From NCBI GenBank assembly GCA_041394245.1, contig JAWKIR010000004.1:248001-312000 (forward strand): a DNA stretch of 64,000 bases, in the 5' to 3' direction. The notes under the pieces are model-generated. The model did not search any database. It saw nothing but the letters and a program-made list of their open reading frames with translations, and was not told the origin of the DNA. This DNA is from Acidimicrobiales bacterium (GTDB lineage: Bacteria > Actinomycetota > Acidimicrobiia > Acidimicrobiales > Aldehydirespiratoraceae). Shown here in pieces: positions 27,501-35,466 of the stretch (positions are counted from its first letter, which is position 1; each line of letters starts with the position of its first letter). The position numbers and the translations under genes were made by a program.

Positions 27501-28022
27501 ACGGGCAACGAAGCCGATGAGGGTCAGGTCGAGAATCGTGTAGGCGACATTTCCCGTCCTAGCCCAGGCGTCGATCGCAGAGTCTCGGATGTAGTCCGAC
27601 AAAATTGCGGAGAACACGACGACGGAGGCAGCCGCAGCGACGAGGAGTCCATCAAGCGCCGAGTCAATGTCCCGCCGCTTCGCTCGATGGTTCCAGAAGC
27701 TTCGCGCGGCGAGGATGATGAATACATACCCGACCATTCCGGGGACCTCTGCCGGGCTTGGAAAAGGACCGTGCACGTCTACCACGAAGCCGTGCACGAC
27801 TCGCACAAGCGCAGAGAGGAGCGCGAGGGAGCCGCCAACGAGGATCAGCAGCCACGGGCTGCGTTGGAGAGACTCGTCTTTCCGTAGCCGCACTGAGTAG
27901 ATGACCAGCAGGAAGATGCCCGCGACGGCACGCGCGGCAACGAGCGCTGCGTCGCCAACCAATGTCGCAGCAACCACGCATGTAAGTCCGACGGCCACTG
28001 TCGTGGACCAGGCCTTTCCCAT
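24591..28022 (-). CDS. Membrane PAS-PAS-GGDEF-EAL cyclic-di-GMP enzyme
   Basis: A 1143-residue sensor enzyme for cyclic-di-GMP. Residues 1-310 hold about nine or ten hydrophobic helices; a soluble region follows, then two PAS domains (roughly 470-590 and 595-715). The diguanylate cyclase domain has an intact GGDEF at 788-792, and the phosphodiesterase domain has an intact EAL at 916-918 with DDFGTGYA and QG-type motifs further on (AIDDFGTGYATL). Both activities are therefore possible; many such proteins use one domain as a regulator. The ATG at 28022 is 45 bases after the stop of the acyltransferase-like gene, on the same strand, so the two are probably cotranscribed. Confidence 0.9.
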   Translation of the reverse strand: MGKAWSTTVAVGLTCVVAATLVGDAALVAARAVAGIFLLVIYSVRLRKDESLQRSPWLLILVGGSLALLSALVRVVHGFVVDVHGPFPSPAEVPGMVGYVFIILAARSFWNHRAKRRDIDSALDGLLVAAAASVVVFSAILSDYIRDSAIDAWARTGNVAYTILDLTLIGFVARLAVGPGVRNTAWRLIAGATVLILLNDLFFLLNTTGSEWSLTLAYVASPTAFVLAAAAIQHPEAGDIARTPMYASPILTKGRIVMLAAALLTLPAALLAALVRNTDPDLPVLVIGSGALALLSLVRISLLFRAKERVADLDAALSESGRELLDASTGMEVAVAASKTIRLVVGEHARYAAIVGNPEAARQLVVRLDATSTAHIEPLGMDRESPDLWDCLALERAHPDFVALELGDHGQFGEMIVEVTGNLDTAFNLALQTMSAQITQALASMRLAEARFARRAEQRLTALVEQSADLVLVVGEDGLAQFTSPNMTRVLGLDAGELLNSDPVELAHPDEAKALRDLINSPSKADDIPIAIECRLRTSEGKYRWFDVTTRDFSDDAEVGGVVVTARDVNEERAAKLGLQRSEQWFRGLVQNSSDVIAVLDETGVFTYISPSAEALLDARPEQLRGRNFLELLPPDQTTGADDVRHALMATTPGSRTVEVVLERADGGQRTTEVTVTDLRNDPSVQGLVLNMRDITDRKRLENDLRHQVLHDDLTGLGSRVQFTDQLEKALGSARRPGSSVAALFIDLDDFKNINDSLGHAAGDQVLVEISSRLQGRLRLHDRAARFGGDEFAVLLTDVYSHSDVTLVADRIVEELSLPVDLMGHEVRLGVSVGIAIDDDGTQTPEDLLRAADVAMYDAKAKGKGRWAIFEAGMADQTVERFEISNSLATAIENDELMVYFQPILDLGSGRTAGVEALVRWNHPVRGMVNPGAFIPLAERNGLIIPLGRSVLEKAATQVAKWRAVGHDIYASVNISPVQLQRDGIVGEVLEIVDGAGLERSAVVLELTESALINDFDLVVSRIDALRAAGLRVAIDDFGTGYATLRYADEFSADILKIDQTFVARLENQDDSTIVSTVLAIAQSMGAETVAEGIEVPDQHRRLLSLGCRLGQGYYFARPAPADVIGELLDRELDGEALAGHSH

Positions 28023-28067
28023 AGTCCGATGGGTCGGCCGGAACGAGCGAAAAGTAAGGGGCCTGGG

Positions 28068-28799
28068 TTAGGTAGCGCTTATCGGAGCCCGCAGCTCAAT
28101 CACGTTCGACCGATGCTCAGGCACGTTGGTTCGAAGGTCGATCGCGACGTCGTTGAGGTGATCGAACGGGATGTCTCCCGAGAAGAACCTGAGCGCGTCG
28201 GGGTTCGAGGAGCGGAGGACTTCGATGGTCCGAGGGAGGTACATGGATACCGGCGTCGACTCCGAGCCCATGTACATGGACGACTCGCCCAGTGGCTCGA
28301 AAGGAAATTCGAACCATCGGCGCATGATTCGCAGGAGACGATTGTCCATCACTGCGAGCATGTACGCGCGGCCGTGAAGAATCGACTCCTGCCAGACCAG
28401 GCCATACAGCGACGCGGAGATGGCCATGTTCTGCGCTCCGATCCGCGGTGTCGCCAACGCGGACACCTCGACACAAAGCGATGGGTCCAGGCGGGAGAAC
28501 ACCTCTAGGGCCTCGTCGCTCGTGGTTGTTTCTTGAAAGGCTGGAAAGCCCCTGACCGACGGTCGGATTATCCGGCATGTACCGACGATCTCGTCGTCGG
28601 AGGTCGTGTCGTGGGCGGCGTAGTAGTCGCTGTAGGGCACCCAGGGGTCGTCGATGTACCCATCTGCATCAAGGCTGTCGGCACTCACGTACCCTGCCGC
28701 CACGTAGCACTCGGCGTGGAGTCGCCGAACGGCGACCATCTCTTCGTCGGTCTCAACAGGCCGGACAACTAGGCCTGGCACACTAGGGACTAGGGCCAT
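28068..28799 (-). CDS. Predicted GNAT-fold N-acyltransferase (LuxI/FeeM-like)
   Basis: A 243-residue soluble protein. Its layout resembles acyl-homoserine-lactone and N-acyl amino acid synthases: LHAECYVAAGYV near residue 28, then DPWVPYSDYYAAHD, a strand EIVGTCRIIRP (about 69-79), CVEVSALATPR (about 109-119) where these enzymes carry a key glutamate, and MAISASLYGLVWQES followed by AYMLAVMDNRLLRIMRRW. The match is to the fold pattern rather than to a named enzyme. If right, it would make a fatty-acylated amino acid or lactone, possibly a signal. It precedes the cyclic-di-GMP gene in an apparent operon. The start lies inside a CTAG-rich stretch, so it may be a little downstream. Confidence 0.55.
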   Translation of the reverse strand: MALVPSVPGLVVRPVETDEEMVAVRRLHAECYVAAGYVSADSLDADGYIDDPWVPYSDYYAAHDTTSDDEIVGTCRIIRPSVRGFPAFQETTTSDEALEVFSRLDPSLCVEVSALATPRIGAQNMAISASLYGLVWQESILHGRAYMLAVMDNRLLRIMRRWFEFPFEPLGESSMYMGSESTPVSMYLPRTIEVLRSSNPDALRFFSGDIPFDHLNDVAIDLRTNVPEHRSNVIELRAPISAT

Positions 28800-28815
28800 A
28801 AGGCCTAGAGGCTAG
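28769..28815. other. CTAG-rich cluster at start of acyltransferase gene
   Basis: Five CTAG tetramers occur in 47 bases (28769, 28783, 28790, 28805, 28812) around the putative start codon. CTAG is generally scarce in GC-rich bacterial DNA, and parts of the stretch (CTAGGGCC, AGGCCTAG) form imperfect inverted repeats. It may be a regulator-binding region or structured leader; no function is shown. Confidence 0.4.
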
Positions 28816-28918
28816 CTCCCTTCGGTGGGGCTGGGTCAACTCACGTCCAGCGCGAGGGGAGAGCGAGCCCACACTCTTCGTGGTGACACGGGTGGTCAGG
28901 ATCCCCTAAGGTCGTGCG

Positions 28919-29329
28919 GTGCCGGAGCAGGGCAGAGTTGGTTTCGTAGGAAAAGCCTGGATCGTTGGAGTCTTCGCGTACGCCATCGTGCGCGCTCTGA
29001 TCGTGTGGCCGACGCTGGGCGACTACGGGATCAATCCTTGGGCGTTCCTGGTCGTCGATGTCGGGACCGCGTGGCCGTACGCGTACGGTCAGGTCCGGGT
29101 CGTCAACGAGGCGCGGATGAGGAACTGGGGAGGGACGCAGCTCTGGGCGGCGATCGCGCTCCTGTCGTTCATCGCCCCCTACGCGTACATCGCAGGCGCT
29201 GGTTCCGGAGAGATGCCGCTCATCGCCTGGATCGTGATCGGTCTCCTGATGCTGTTCTTCGGAATCGCCTCGCTCGTTCGCATCATGAAGCAGATCCGGA
29301 GCCCGGAGCCGCGGGCCGAGTCTGCATAG
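28919..29329 (+). CDS. Hypothetical small membrane protein
   Basis: A 136-residue protein with about four hydrophobic helices (around residues 12-30, 40-58, 75-93 and 100-118), short loops, and a charged tail KQIRSPEPRAESA. No family is recognised and no catalytic motif is seen. GTG 28919 is the earliest start and places MPEQGRVGFVGKAW before the first helix; no clear ribosome-binding site was found. It is divergent from the acyltransferase gene across about 119 bases and followed by a 243-base gap in which I see no gene or structured RNA. Confidence 0.6.
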   Translation: MPEQGRVGFVGKAWIVGVFAYAIVRALIVWPTLGDYGINPWAFLVVDVGTAWPYAYGQVRVVNEARMRNWGGTQLWAAIALLSFIAPYAYIAGAGSGEMPLIAWIVIGLLMLFFGIASLVRIMKQIRSPEPRAESA

Positions 29330-29572
29330 TCCGAGTGGCTTTGGTGAAGGCCAACGAAGCCGCGAGGACGGAGGACTCGACCCGCTAGAGCACACACGCC
29401 GAAGTTGCTCGCGGGCGTTTCCAGCGTTGACGACGACGGCGTTGATGGTCGAGGTCGAGTGTGTGGGGAGACATCCCCGAAGCCGAGTGGGTTGCCCTGC
29501 CACCCCCGCTGCGAGGTGGGGATCGTCGAGGTGCCGTCGTCCTCTGCGGGGGCGCTCCGATAGCGTGGATGC

Positions 29573-30028
29573 ATGACCACGGTCTTTGCCAACCCTGACG
29601 AACTCCTCGATGCGGTGGGGCGAGATCTCGGCGCCAGCGAGTGGATCACGATCGAGCAGGATCGGATCAACCAGTTCGCCGAGGCGACGGGCGACCACCA
29701 GTGGATTCACGTGGATCCGGTCGCCGCAGCCGAGGGCCCGTTCGGCGCCACGATCGCCCACGGCTACCTCACCTTGGCGCTGACCAACCAGTTCCTCCCC
29801 GAGGTCATGCGGGTCGACGGCGTCTCGATGGGCATCAACTACGGGACCAACAAGGTCCGGTTCCCGCAACCGGTCACCGTCGGGAGTCGCGTGCGGGCAA
29901 CGGCGACGGTCACCGAGGCCGAGGAGATCGCCGGCGGGGTGCAGGTGGTCGTCACCATCACTGTCGAGATCGAGGGTCAGGCGAAGCCTGCATGCGTGGT
30001 CGAGTCCGTGAGCAGGTTCCTCCGATGA
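29573..30028 (+). CDS. MaoC-family (R)-specific enoyl-CoA hydratase
   Basis: A 151-residue single-hotdog hydratase. The hydratase 2 motif is intact: FAEATGDHQWIHVDPVAA (residues about 35-52, with the catalytic Asp and His), followed by FGATIAHGYLTLAL. The length and NYGTNKVRFPQPVTVGSRVRA segment match the MaoC/NodN group of actinobacteria such as Rv0130. It hydrates trans-2-enoyl-CoA to (R)-3-hydroxyacyl-CoA. It precedes the methionine aminopeptidase gene by 16 bases, but the two functions are not obviously related. Confidence 0.88.
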   Translation: MTTVFANPDELLDAVGRDLGASEWITIEQDRINQFAEATGDHQWIHVDPVAAAEGPFGATIAHGYLTLALTNQFLPEVMRVDGVSMGINYGTNKVRFPQPVTVGSRVRATATVTEAEEIAGGVQVVVTITVEIEGQAKPACVVESVSRFLR

Positions 30029-30044
30029 GTGAAAGGGTTGGCTG

Positions 30045-30989
30045 ATGGCAAAGCGAAAGCGCCGCAACGGCCCCGTGTCGAGAGTTGCCCCCTCGTTGCC
30101 GCCCGTCACTGCCGGGCTCCTGAGTGCGACGCGTCGGGTGCCCGCCGAGATCGCCCGACCTCCCTACGCCGTGTCGGGCAACCCCGGTCCGTCCGTGAGC
30201 CCGCTGACCCGCACGCCCGAGGAAGCCGAAGCGATGCGCCGCACCGGTGCTACCGCGGCCGAGATTCTCCTGCGGGCCGGCGAGATCGTCAGGCCCGGGA
30301 TCACCACCGACGAGATCGACCGGGTTGTGCACGATCTCAGCATCGAGGCCGGTGGCTACCCGAGCCCGTTGAACTATCGCGGCTACCCCAAGTCCGTGTG
30401 TACATCGGTCAACGAAGTGATCTGCCATGGCATCCCCGACTCTCGCCCCCTCGCCGACGGTGACATCATCAACATCGACGTCACCCTGTATCGGGAAGGT
30501 GTTCATGGCGACACGTCGGCGACCTTCCTCGTCGGCGATGTCGATCCCGAGTCGGTGCGTCTCGTCGAGGTCACGATCGAGTCGCTGAACCTCGCTATCG
30601 CTGCGCTCACTCCCGGCTGTCCGGTCCGTGACATCGGCCAGGCGATCGAACGCCATGCGTCCAAGCACCGCCTCGGTGTCGTTCGTGAGTTCATCGGTCA
30701 CGGCGTGGGGACCGAGTTCCACACGAGCCTCCAGATTCCGCACTACTACGACCGACGGTTGACCACGCCGCTCGAGGTCGGCACATCGTTCACGATCGAG
30801 CCGATGCTGACCCTCGGGGATCCCGAGGGGGTCATGTGGGACGACGGGTGGACTGCGGTGACCATGGACGGCACGCGCACCGCTCAGTTCGAACACACCC
30901 TGTTGATGACGGAGAAGGGGGCCGAGCGCCTGACCGTCACGGCCGCCGGCGAGTGCGCTCACGACCGCTGGCGCACCGCCACCGTCTGA
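30045..30989 (+). CDS. map: Type I methionine aminopeptidase with N-terminal extension
   Basis: A 314-residue metalloprotease that removes N-terminal methionine from new proteins. The metal ligands are visible: ADGDIINIDVTLYREGVHGDTS (two Asp), GHGVGTEFH (His), FTIEPML (Glu) and TAQFEHTLL (Glu). The first 60 residues form a basic, Pro-rich extension (SRVAPSLPPV) like that of mycobacterial MapB, which is thought to contact the ribosome. Length is normal for that longer class. The start ATG 30045 lies 16 bases after the MaoC stop. Confidence 0.93.
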   Translation: MAKRKRRNGPVSRVAPSLPPVTAGLLSATRRVPAEIARPPYAVSGNPGPSVSPLTRTPEEAEAMRRTGATAAEILLRAGEIVRPGITTDEIDRVVHDLSIEAGGYPSPLNYRGYPKSVCTSVNEVICHGIPDSRPLADGDIINIDVTLYREGVHGDTSATFLVGDVDPESVRLVEVTIESLNLAIAALTPGCPVRDIGQAIERHASKHRLGVVREFIGHGVGTEFHTSLQIPHYYDRRLTTPLEVGTSFTIEPMLTLGDPEGVMWDDGWTAVTMDGTRTAQFEHTLLMTEKGAERLTVTAAGECAHDRWRTATV

Positions 30990-31089
30990 CACCTCGCCGG
31001 AGCCGCAGGTGACACCGGACGCGCGACTTCTCTGCGCGACCTAACGTCGAGGCTTGTGGGACGTCCCCCATCGCGACAGGAGAATCCAC

Positions 31090-31500
31090 ATGGCCAAGAT
31101 CGAGACCATCGAAGGAATCGGTGCCAAGCACCGCACGCAGCTGGCCAAGGCCGGAGTGTCGACCACACAGGGTCTGCTGAAGGCCGGCGGCGACAAGAAA
31201 GGCCGCAAGGCGCTGTCGGCGGCCTCGGGCTGCACCGAAGCGCAGATCCTCGGGTGGGTGAACCGCGCCGACCTGATGAGGGTGCGAGGAGTGGGAGAGG
31301 AGTACAGCGATCTTCTCGAGGCCGCGGGGGTCGACACGGTCAAGGAACTCCGCACCCGCAAGCCGGCAAATCTCCACGAGAAGATGCTCGCGGTCAACAC
31401 GGCCAAGAAGAACCGACTCGTGCGGCGCCCGCCGTCGCTGTCCGAGGTCGAACGCTGGGTGGCTCACGCCAAAGAACTGAAGCCTGCGGTCAGCCACTGA
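31090..31500 (+). CDS. DUF4332 helix-hairpin-helix protein
   Basis: A 136-residue basic protein with two helix-hairpin-helix units: IETIEGIGAKHRTQLAKAGV (residues about 4-23) and LMRVRGVGEEYSDLLEAAGV (about 61-80). This matches DUF4332, a DNA-binding-like fold related to the polymerase lambda/RadA HhH region; function is unknown. ATG 31090 has AGGAGAA six bases upstream. The 5' region carries a 10-base palindrome GGGACGTCCC at 31058-31067. The 3' end overlaps the convergent ribonuclease gene by 11 bases. Confidence 0.8.
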   Translation: MAKIETIEGIGAKHRTQLAKAGVSTTQGLLKAGGDKKGRKALSAASGCTEAQILGWVNRADLMRVRGVGEEYSDLLEAAGVDTVKELRTRKPANLHEKMLAVNTAKKNRLVRRPPSLSEVERWVAHAKELKPAVSH

Positions 31501-32905
31501 CCAACGAGAAGCGGACGACCCGCTCGTCGGGCAGCGCTTCGTCGAGGCGGACCGTGATCTCCGAGCCGAGGGCGAGACCTTCGGCGGGGAGCCAAGCGAC
31601 CACTGCAGGGTCGCGCAACTGCACCCGCCCGCGCCCACGGTCGCCGTCCACATCCGTGACGATTGCGTGGAACTGGTCGCCGACTCGTGGCGCGAGCACC
31701 GTCGCTTCGACGAAGTCGATCACCGCCCGCTCCAGATTCCGGTCTCGCTGACCGGCTGCGCCCATCAACTTCGGTAGCTCCTCGAGCGCCTCCACCGCCC
31801 ACGACGGCGGCACGCGATCAGCACAGTGCGCCACCACGATCTCGTTCGCGAACCGATCGCACAGGCGCCGCAGCGGAGCGGTCACATGGGCATAGGTCGA
31901 GGCAATCGCCGAGTGAAGCGGATCTGGGGGGAGTTGGTGGTCGTCGAACGCCACATAGCCGGCACCGCGAAGCCCACGCGCAGCCTGGCTGAGCAACGCG
32001 GCTCGCCCCGGTGTGTCGGGTCGTAGTTCCCGAACCCGTTCTGCGTAGCCGACATCGTCGGGCCACTCGACGCCGAGGGCCCGTGCCGTGCGGCGAATCT
32101 GATCGACCGTCCCCTTCTCCGGCACGGGGAGCGTCCGGAGAAGACCCACACCCGCGTCGATCATGATGCGGCTGGCAGCGATTCCGGTCAGCAGCGAGAC
32201 CTGGGCGTTCCAGTCTTCGACCACGAGGCTCTCGTCGTACTCGAGTGCAAAGGTCCCGTCCGGGTGATGGACGACCTCCTGCGCCGGCAACGCCAGGCTC
32301 ACGGCGCCCCGCTCGCGTTCGAGGGAGAGTCGGCGTTCGCCGATCGTCTTCAGGAGTCGGAGTGATGCCGACGCGGATCCGTCGTCGATGCGTCGTTGCG
32401 CTTCGGCATAGCTGAGCTGAGCGGTGTTGACGACCCGCGCTCGTTCGAGATGGGCGTGGACGAGCTGACCCGATTCGTCGAGGTCGATGGTCCACAACAA
32501 GGCCTGGCGTTCCTGTCCTTCGAGCAGGCTTCCGGCGTCCTCGTTGATGGACTCGGGGTGCAGCGATGTGCGCCTGTCAGGGCTGTAGAGCGTGAGGCCA
32601 CGGGACCGGGCTTCGAGATCGATCGGCCCGCCCGGTGGCACCAACGCCGCGACATCGGCGATCGCGTAGTGGACGCGGTGCCCATCACCACGAGCCTCGG
32701 CCGCGAAGGCCTGATCGAGATCGCGTGACCCTGGCGGATCGATGGCGACCAGTGGGATGTCGCGGGCGTCCCGAACCGAGCCGGATGCGCCGGGAGGGAT
32801 TCCCGGCCCGGCCTGGCACGCGTCCGCCGCGGCTTGTTCGACATGGGTAGGAAAGGCCGGCGGTATGTCGAGTTGTTCTCGGATGCGACGGAATCCCGAA
32901 ACCAT
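31490..32905 (-). CDS. RNB-domain (RNase II-family) ribonuclease
   Basis: A 471-residue exoribonuclease-like protein. The RNB catalytic core has the acidic signature in IDPPGSRDLDQAFAAEARGDGHRVHYAIADVAALV (around residues 55-90), containing the aspartates that bind magnesium, and HVTAPLRRLCDRFANEIV near residue 340. It lacks the N-terminal cold-shock domains of RNase II/R and has only a short C-terminal strand region, the compact form common in Actinobacteria. ATG 32905 is preferred; a GTG at 32944 would add 13 residues. It may take part in RNA turnover. Confidence 0.85.
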   Translation of the reverse strand: MVSGFRRIREQLDIPPAFPTHVEQAAADACQAGPGIPPGASGSVRDARDIPLVAIDPPGSRDLDQAFAAEARGDGHRVHYAIADVAALVPPGGPIDLEARSRGLTLYSPDRRTSLHPESINEDAGSLLEGQERQALLWTIDLDESGQLVHAHLERARVVNTAQLSYAEAQRRIDDGSASASLRLLKTIGERRLSLERERGAVSLALPAQEVVHHPDGTFALEYDESLVVEDWNAQVSLLTGIAASRIMIDAGVGLLRTLPVPEKGTVDQIRRTARALGVEWPDDVGYAERVRELRPDTPGRAALLSQAARGLRGAGYVAFDDHQLPPDPLHSAIASTYAHVTAPLRRLCDRFANEIVVAHCADRVPPSWAVEALEELPKLMGAAGQRDRNLERAVIDFVEATVLAPRVGDQFHAIVTDVDGDRGRGRVQLRDPAVVAWLPAEGLALGSEITVRLDEALPDERVVRFSLVSG

Positions 32906-32966
32906 CGCCGGGTCGGGCGGGCATCGGACTGCTTGGCTCGGCACGGCGGCGACACTAGCGGCCGAC

Positions 32967-34472
32967 TCAGCGGGTGTTCGCCCTTCCGGGTCGAGGCAAC
33001 TCGATCCAGATCTTTCCGGGGAGGATGGCCGCTTCGCTGCCGCTCGACAGCGTGAAGTCGGTCTGGTCGGCGAGGCTCTGGCGGGTCCATGTGGTCGGCA
33101 CGAGCTGTCCGGCGGTGAGCACCCAAGCCTGGCCGTCACCGACCGTGACGGCCTCGGGTGACGCTGCATCGGCACTCGACGCGACATAGTCGACGAATTG
33201 GACGACGACGGTGGTCGGAGCGACTCTGACGCCATCGGCGTCGACGGTCGGCTGCCCGTCCTGCGAGCGCTCCCAGCCGGTTCCGTTCCACGAATAGTCG
33301 ACGCTCGAGTTGCCGTAGTTGATCGTCGCTCCTGCGATCGGCCGAGCCTCCGACGGCAACTCCTGGCCGGCAGGGCGGAACTGGAAGATCGGGCTCGGTG
33401 TGCCTGCGCCCTCGAGATCTCGACCGACCACCCAGAGGTTGAACGCGTTGGTGAAGAGGTTGTGCGGTGCCTGGCGGCTCGACTCGCGGTAGTAGGAGCC
33501 GCTCTGTGCGTTGACCCCGACATCGACGAGGGTCGAGTTTGCCAGCGCGCCGCGTGCCCCTCGGTTGCCGCCCGAGTTCGCGAAGAGGGGGCCGTTGAAC
33601 TGGGCGAGAAGATCGAAGTCGCCAGTGCGCATCGATCGAACCGGGCCGACGACATCAGCACCTTGGGAGTGGAAGACGGCAGCGAGCCGAGTGAGGCCGC
33701 CCTCGACCTCCTCGACGAACACGATGTCGGCCTGGTTGATGCCCGCCTGGGGGCGAGCAGCCGAGACATTGTCGATCTTGACGGCGAGGGCTGGTCGCGT
33801 CGGATCGTCGAACGTGCTCATGCCGGTCAGCACGGCACGCGCTTCGAGCGCCTTGAGCTCGTCGATCCGACGTTGGATCTCGGTCAGCTCGTCGGCGAGC
33901 TCGCTCCGGCGGACACCGCCGGTGCGACGTGCCTCGATCGCGTCGGCGAGGGCTGCGCCGGTCGCGCCGAGTCGATCGCGGGTGGTCGCGAGATCGTCAC
34001 CGAGGTCGGCGAGCCGGGCATCGATCACCGCCAGCCGGTCCATGGTGTCGTCGATCACCGACTCGTAGAGGGCGCGGCGGCGGCTCGGCTCGTCGTCGCC
34101 CTCGAGCGTCAGGATCTCGTTGAGGAGCTCGTTCTGGCGTGGATCGCCGCGGGTGAAACCGAAGATGGCGATCTGGACCCGTGTTGCTGCCGGTTCCTCT
34201 CGGGTGAAGGCGGTCCACTCGATGTCGTCGGCGAGCAACTCGACCTCGACGCGTTGGGTGGCCTGTTCGTCTTCGAGGGCCTTGATCTCGACGGCGAGCA
34301 CCTCGAGTTCCGCGTCGATCTCGCTGATCTGGACGGTCAGCTCATCACGGCGACGCTCGAGCTCACCGAGTTGCCCCGGGTCGATCTGTGCCCGCGCGGG
34401 AGTGGACGCGAGCAGCGCCCCGATGGCGCCGACGCACAACGCGCCCAGAAGTGTCCGATGGTGTCGACGCAT
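32967..34472 (-). CDS. Secreted coiled-coil DUF3048 protein
   Basis: A 501-residue exported protein. An N-terminal signal peptide (basic start, hydrophobic core LLGALCVGAIGALLA, cleavage near ARA at about 26-28) is followed by a long charged coiled coil (about residues 35-210; ELERRRDELTVQISEIDAELE and similar heptads). The C-terminal half is DUF3048, recognised by AVKIDNVSAARPQAGINQADIVFVEEVEGGLTRLAAVF and GPVRSMR, as in Bacillus YerB. DUF3048 function is unknown, though it is typically extracytoplasmic. The coiled-coil attachment recalls peptidoglycan-hydrolase regulators. The gene overlaps no neighbour and sits upstream of the RNB gene. Confidence 0.85.
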   Translation of the reverse strand: MRRHHRTLLGALCVGAIGALLASTPARAQIDPGQLGELERRRDELTVQISEIDAELEVLAVEIKALEDEQATQRVEVELLADDIEWTAFTREEPAATRVQIAIFGFTRGDPRQNELLNEILTLEGDDEPSRRRALYESVIDDTMDRLAVIDARLADLGDDLATTRDRLGATGAALADAIEARRTGGVRRSELADELTEIQRRIDELKALEARAVLTGMSTFDDPTRPALAVKIDNVSAARPQAGINQADIVFVEEVEGGLTRLAAVFHSQGADVVGPVRSMRTGDFDLLAQFNGPLFANSGGNRGARGALANSTLVDVGVNAQSGSYYRESSRQAPHNLFTNAFNLWVVGRDLEGAGTPSPIFQFRPAGQELPSEARPIAGATINYGNSSVDYSWNGTGWERSQDGQPTVDADGVRVAPTTVVVQFVDYVASSADAASPEAVTVGDGQAWVLTAGQLVPTTWTRQSLADQTDFTLSSGSEAAILPGKIWIELPRPGRANTR

Positions 34473-34489
34473 GTGGATTCAGCGGTTGG

Positions 34490-34948
34490 TCAGCGCCCCG
34501 CAGGCTCAACCGTACCGGGCGGACTCCAGCCGGTGGGCGCGAGCTCGAATCCGGAGAACTCGAATCCGGGCGAAACCGTGCAGCCGACCAGCGTCCACGC
34601 GCCCAGCGATGCGGCCGACTGCCATTCGTCGGGGGCAACGACCGCCTGCGGACGTTCGCCCGCAGCGAGGTCGGGGCCGAGAATTCGACGCTCGCGGCGA
34701 CCTTCGCCATCGGCCGTCGACAACGCGAGTGGGGCACCGGCGTAGTGATGCCAGATCTCCGTGGCGTCGACGCGATGCCAATGGGAGGTCTCTCCCGCTC
34801 GGAGCATGAAGTAGATGGCCGTACCGCTCGCTCGCTCGCCGTCGGGTGCGGGGGCCCGCCAGGTCTCAGCGAAGCGGCCGCCCTCGGGGTGCGGTTCCAA
34901 TCCGAGGAGCGCGATCACATCATCGGGGCCGAGGCGCGGGTCGCTCAT
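34490..34948 (-). CDS. Cupin-fold DUF985-type protein
   Basis: A 152-residue protein of the Cupin_5/DUF985 family (YML079w-like). Key segments are LGLEPHPEGGRFAETWRAP (residues about 15-33), AIYFMLRAGETSHWHRVDATEIWHHYAGAPL with the cupin histidines, and FTLVGC-like WTLVGCTVSPGFEFSGFEL near the end. Structures of this family have a sugar-nucleotide or small-ligand pocket, but no reaction is established. ATG 34948 starts MSDPRLGPDDV; it lies 28 bases from the divergent gene on the plus strand. It is 17 bases upstream of the DUF3048 gene on the same strand. Confidence 0.78.
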   Translation of the reverse strand: MSDPRLGPDDVIALLGLEPHPEGGRFAETWRAPAPDGERASGTAIYFMLRAGETSHWHRVDATEIWHHYAGAPLALSTADGEGRRERRILGPDLAAGERPQAVVAPDEWQSAASLGAWTLVGCTVSPGFEFSGFELAPTGWSPPGTVEPAGR

Positions 34949-34976
34949 GCCCCGATCGTGGCAGGTACGGTCGGGC

Positions 34977-35462
34977 ATGGCCACGACCGCGCACGTCATC
35001 GAGTTCACGAGGGACGACACGTCACCGGTCATCGCCCGCATGCAGCAGCTCGAATCGCTCGGATCCGGTTGGATCAATCTCGGCCCCGGACTCACCCCGG
35101 AGGACTTCTCGACGCTCCCGACGCAGTCGACGGTGGGGAAGTGGATTTCGGGTCGGGGGCCGGCGGTCCCGATGGCGACGTGGACGCCGGCATCGCCGAA
35201 GGGGCGAGCCCGTTCGGCCAACATCGGGATCGCCCACGGAACCGGACCGAACGCTCTGGACCGTTTGGCCGACGCAGGCGTCGCACTGCCGTCCGGATGG
35301 CAGAAGCGTCAGGACCACGCCAAGAACGGCATCGTCGCAGCGTTGCCCGACACTGTCGACCACGCCGGGGTCGTCGATTGGGCGCTGCGGGCCATGGTGG
35401 TGCTGTCGCCGCGGGTCGCGATCGGTGACGAGTGGATCGCAGAGGTGTTCGGCGCGGATTGA
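34977..35462 (+). CDS. Hypothetical protein
   Basis: A 161-residue soluble protein I cannot assign. It begins MATTAHVIEFTRDDTSPVIARMQQLE, has a Gly/Pro-rich centre (SGWINLGPGLTPEDFSTLP) and a Trp-containing helix near the C-terminus (DWALRAMVVLSPRVAIGDEWIAEVFGAD). No signal, membrane helix or metal motif. ATG 34977 is in a good position 28 bases from the divergent cupin gene; the frame is open upstream but in the antisense of the cupin. Its stop is only four bases from the stop of the convergent hypothetical gene. Confidence 0.6.
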   Translation: MATTAHVIEFTRDDTSPVIARMQQLESLGSGWINLGPGLTPEDFSTLPTQSTVGKWISGRGPAVPMATWTPASPKGRARSANIGIAHGTGPNALDRLADAGVALPSGWQKRQDHAKNGIVAALPDTVDHAGVVDWALRAMVVLSPRVAIGDEWIAEVFGAD

Positions 35463-35466
35463 GGGG

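Noticed and set aside
29330..29572. Hidden gene in the 243-base gap
   Set aside because: No convincing open frame with a start and family signal on either strand, and no tRNA or clear hairpin terminator.
34550..34580. tRNA-like T-loop sequence (CTCGAATCCGG repeats)
   Set aside because: It is inside the cupin gene and lacks acceptor and anticodon arms. No tRNA gene was found in any intergenic gap.
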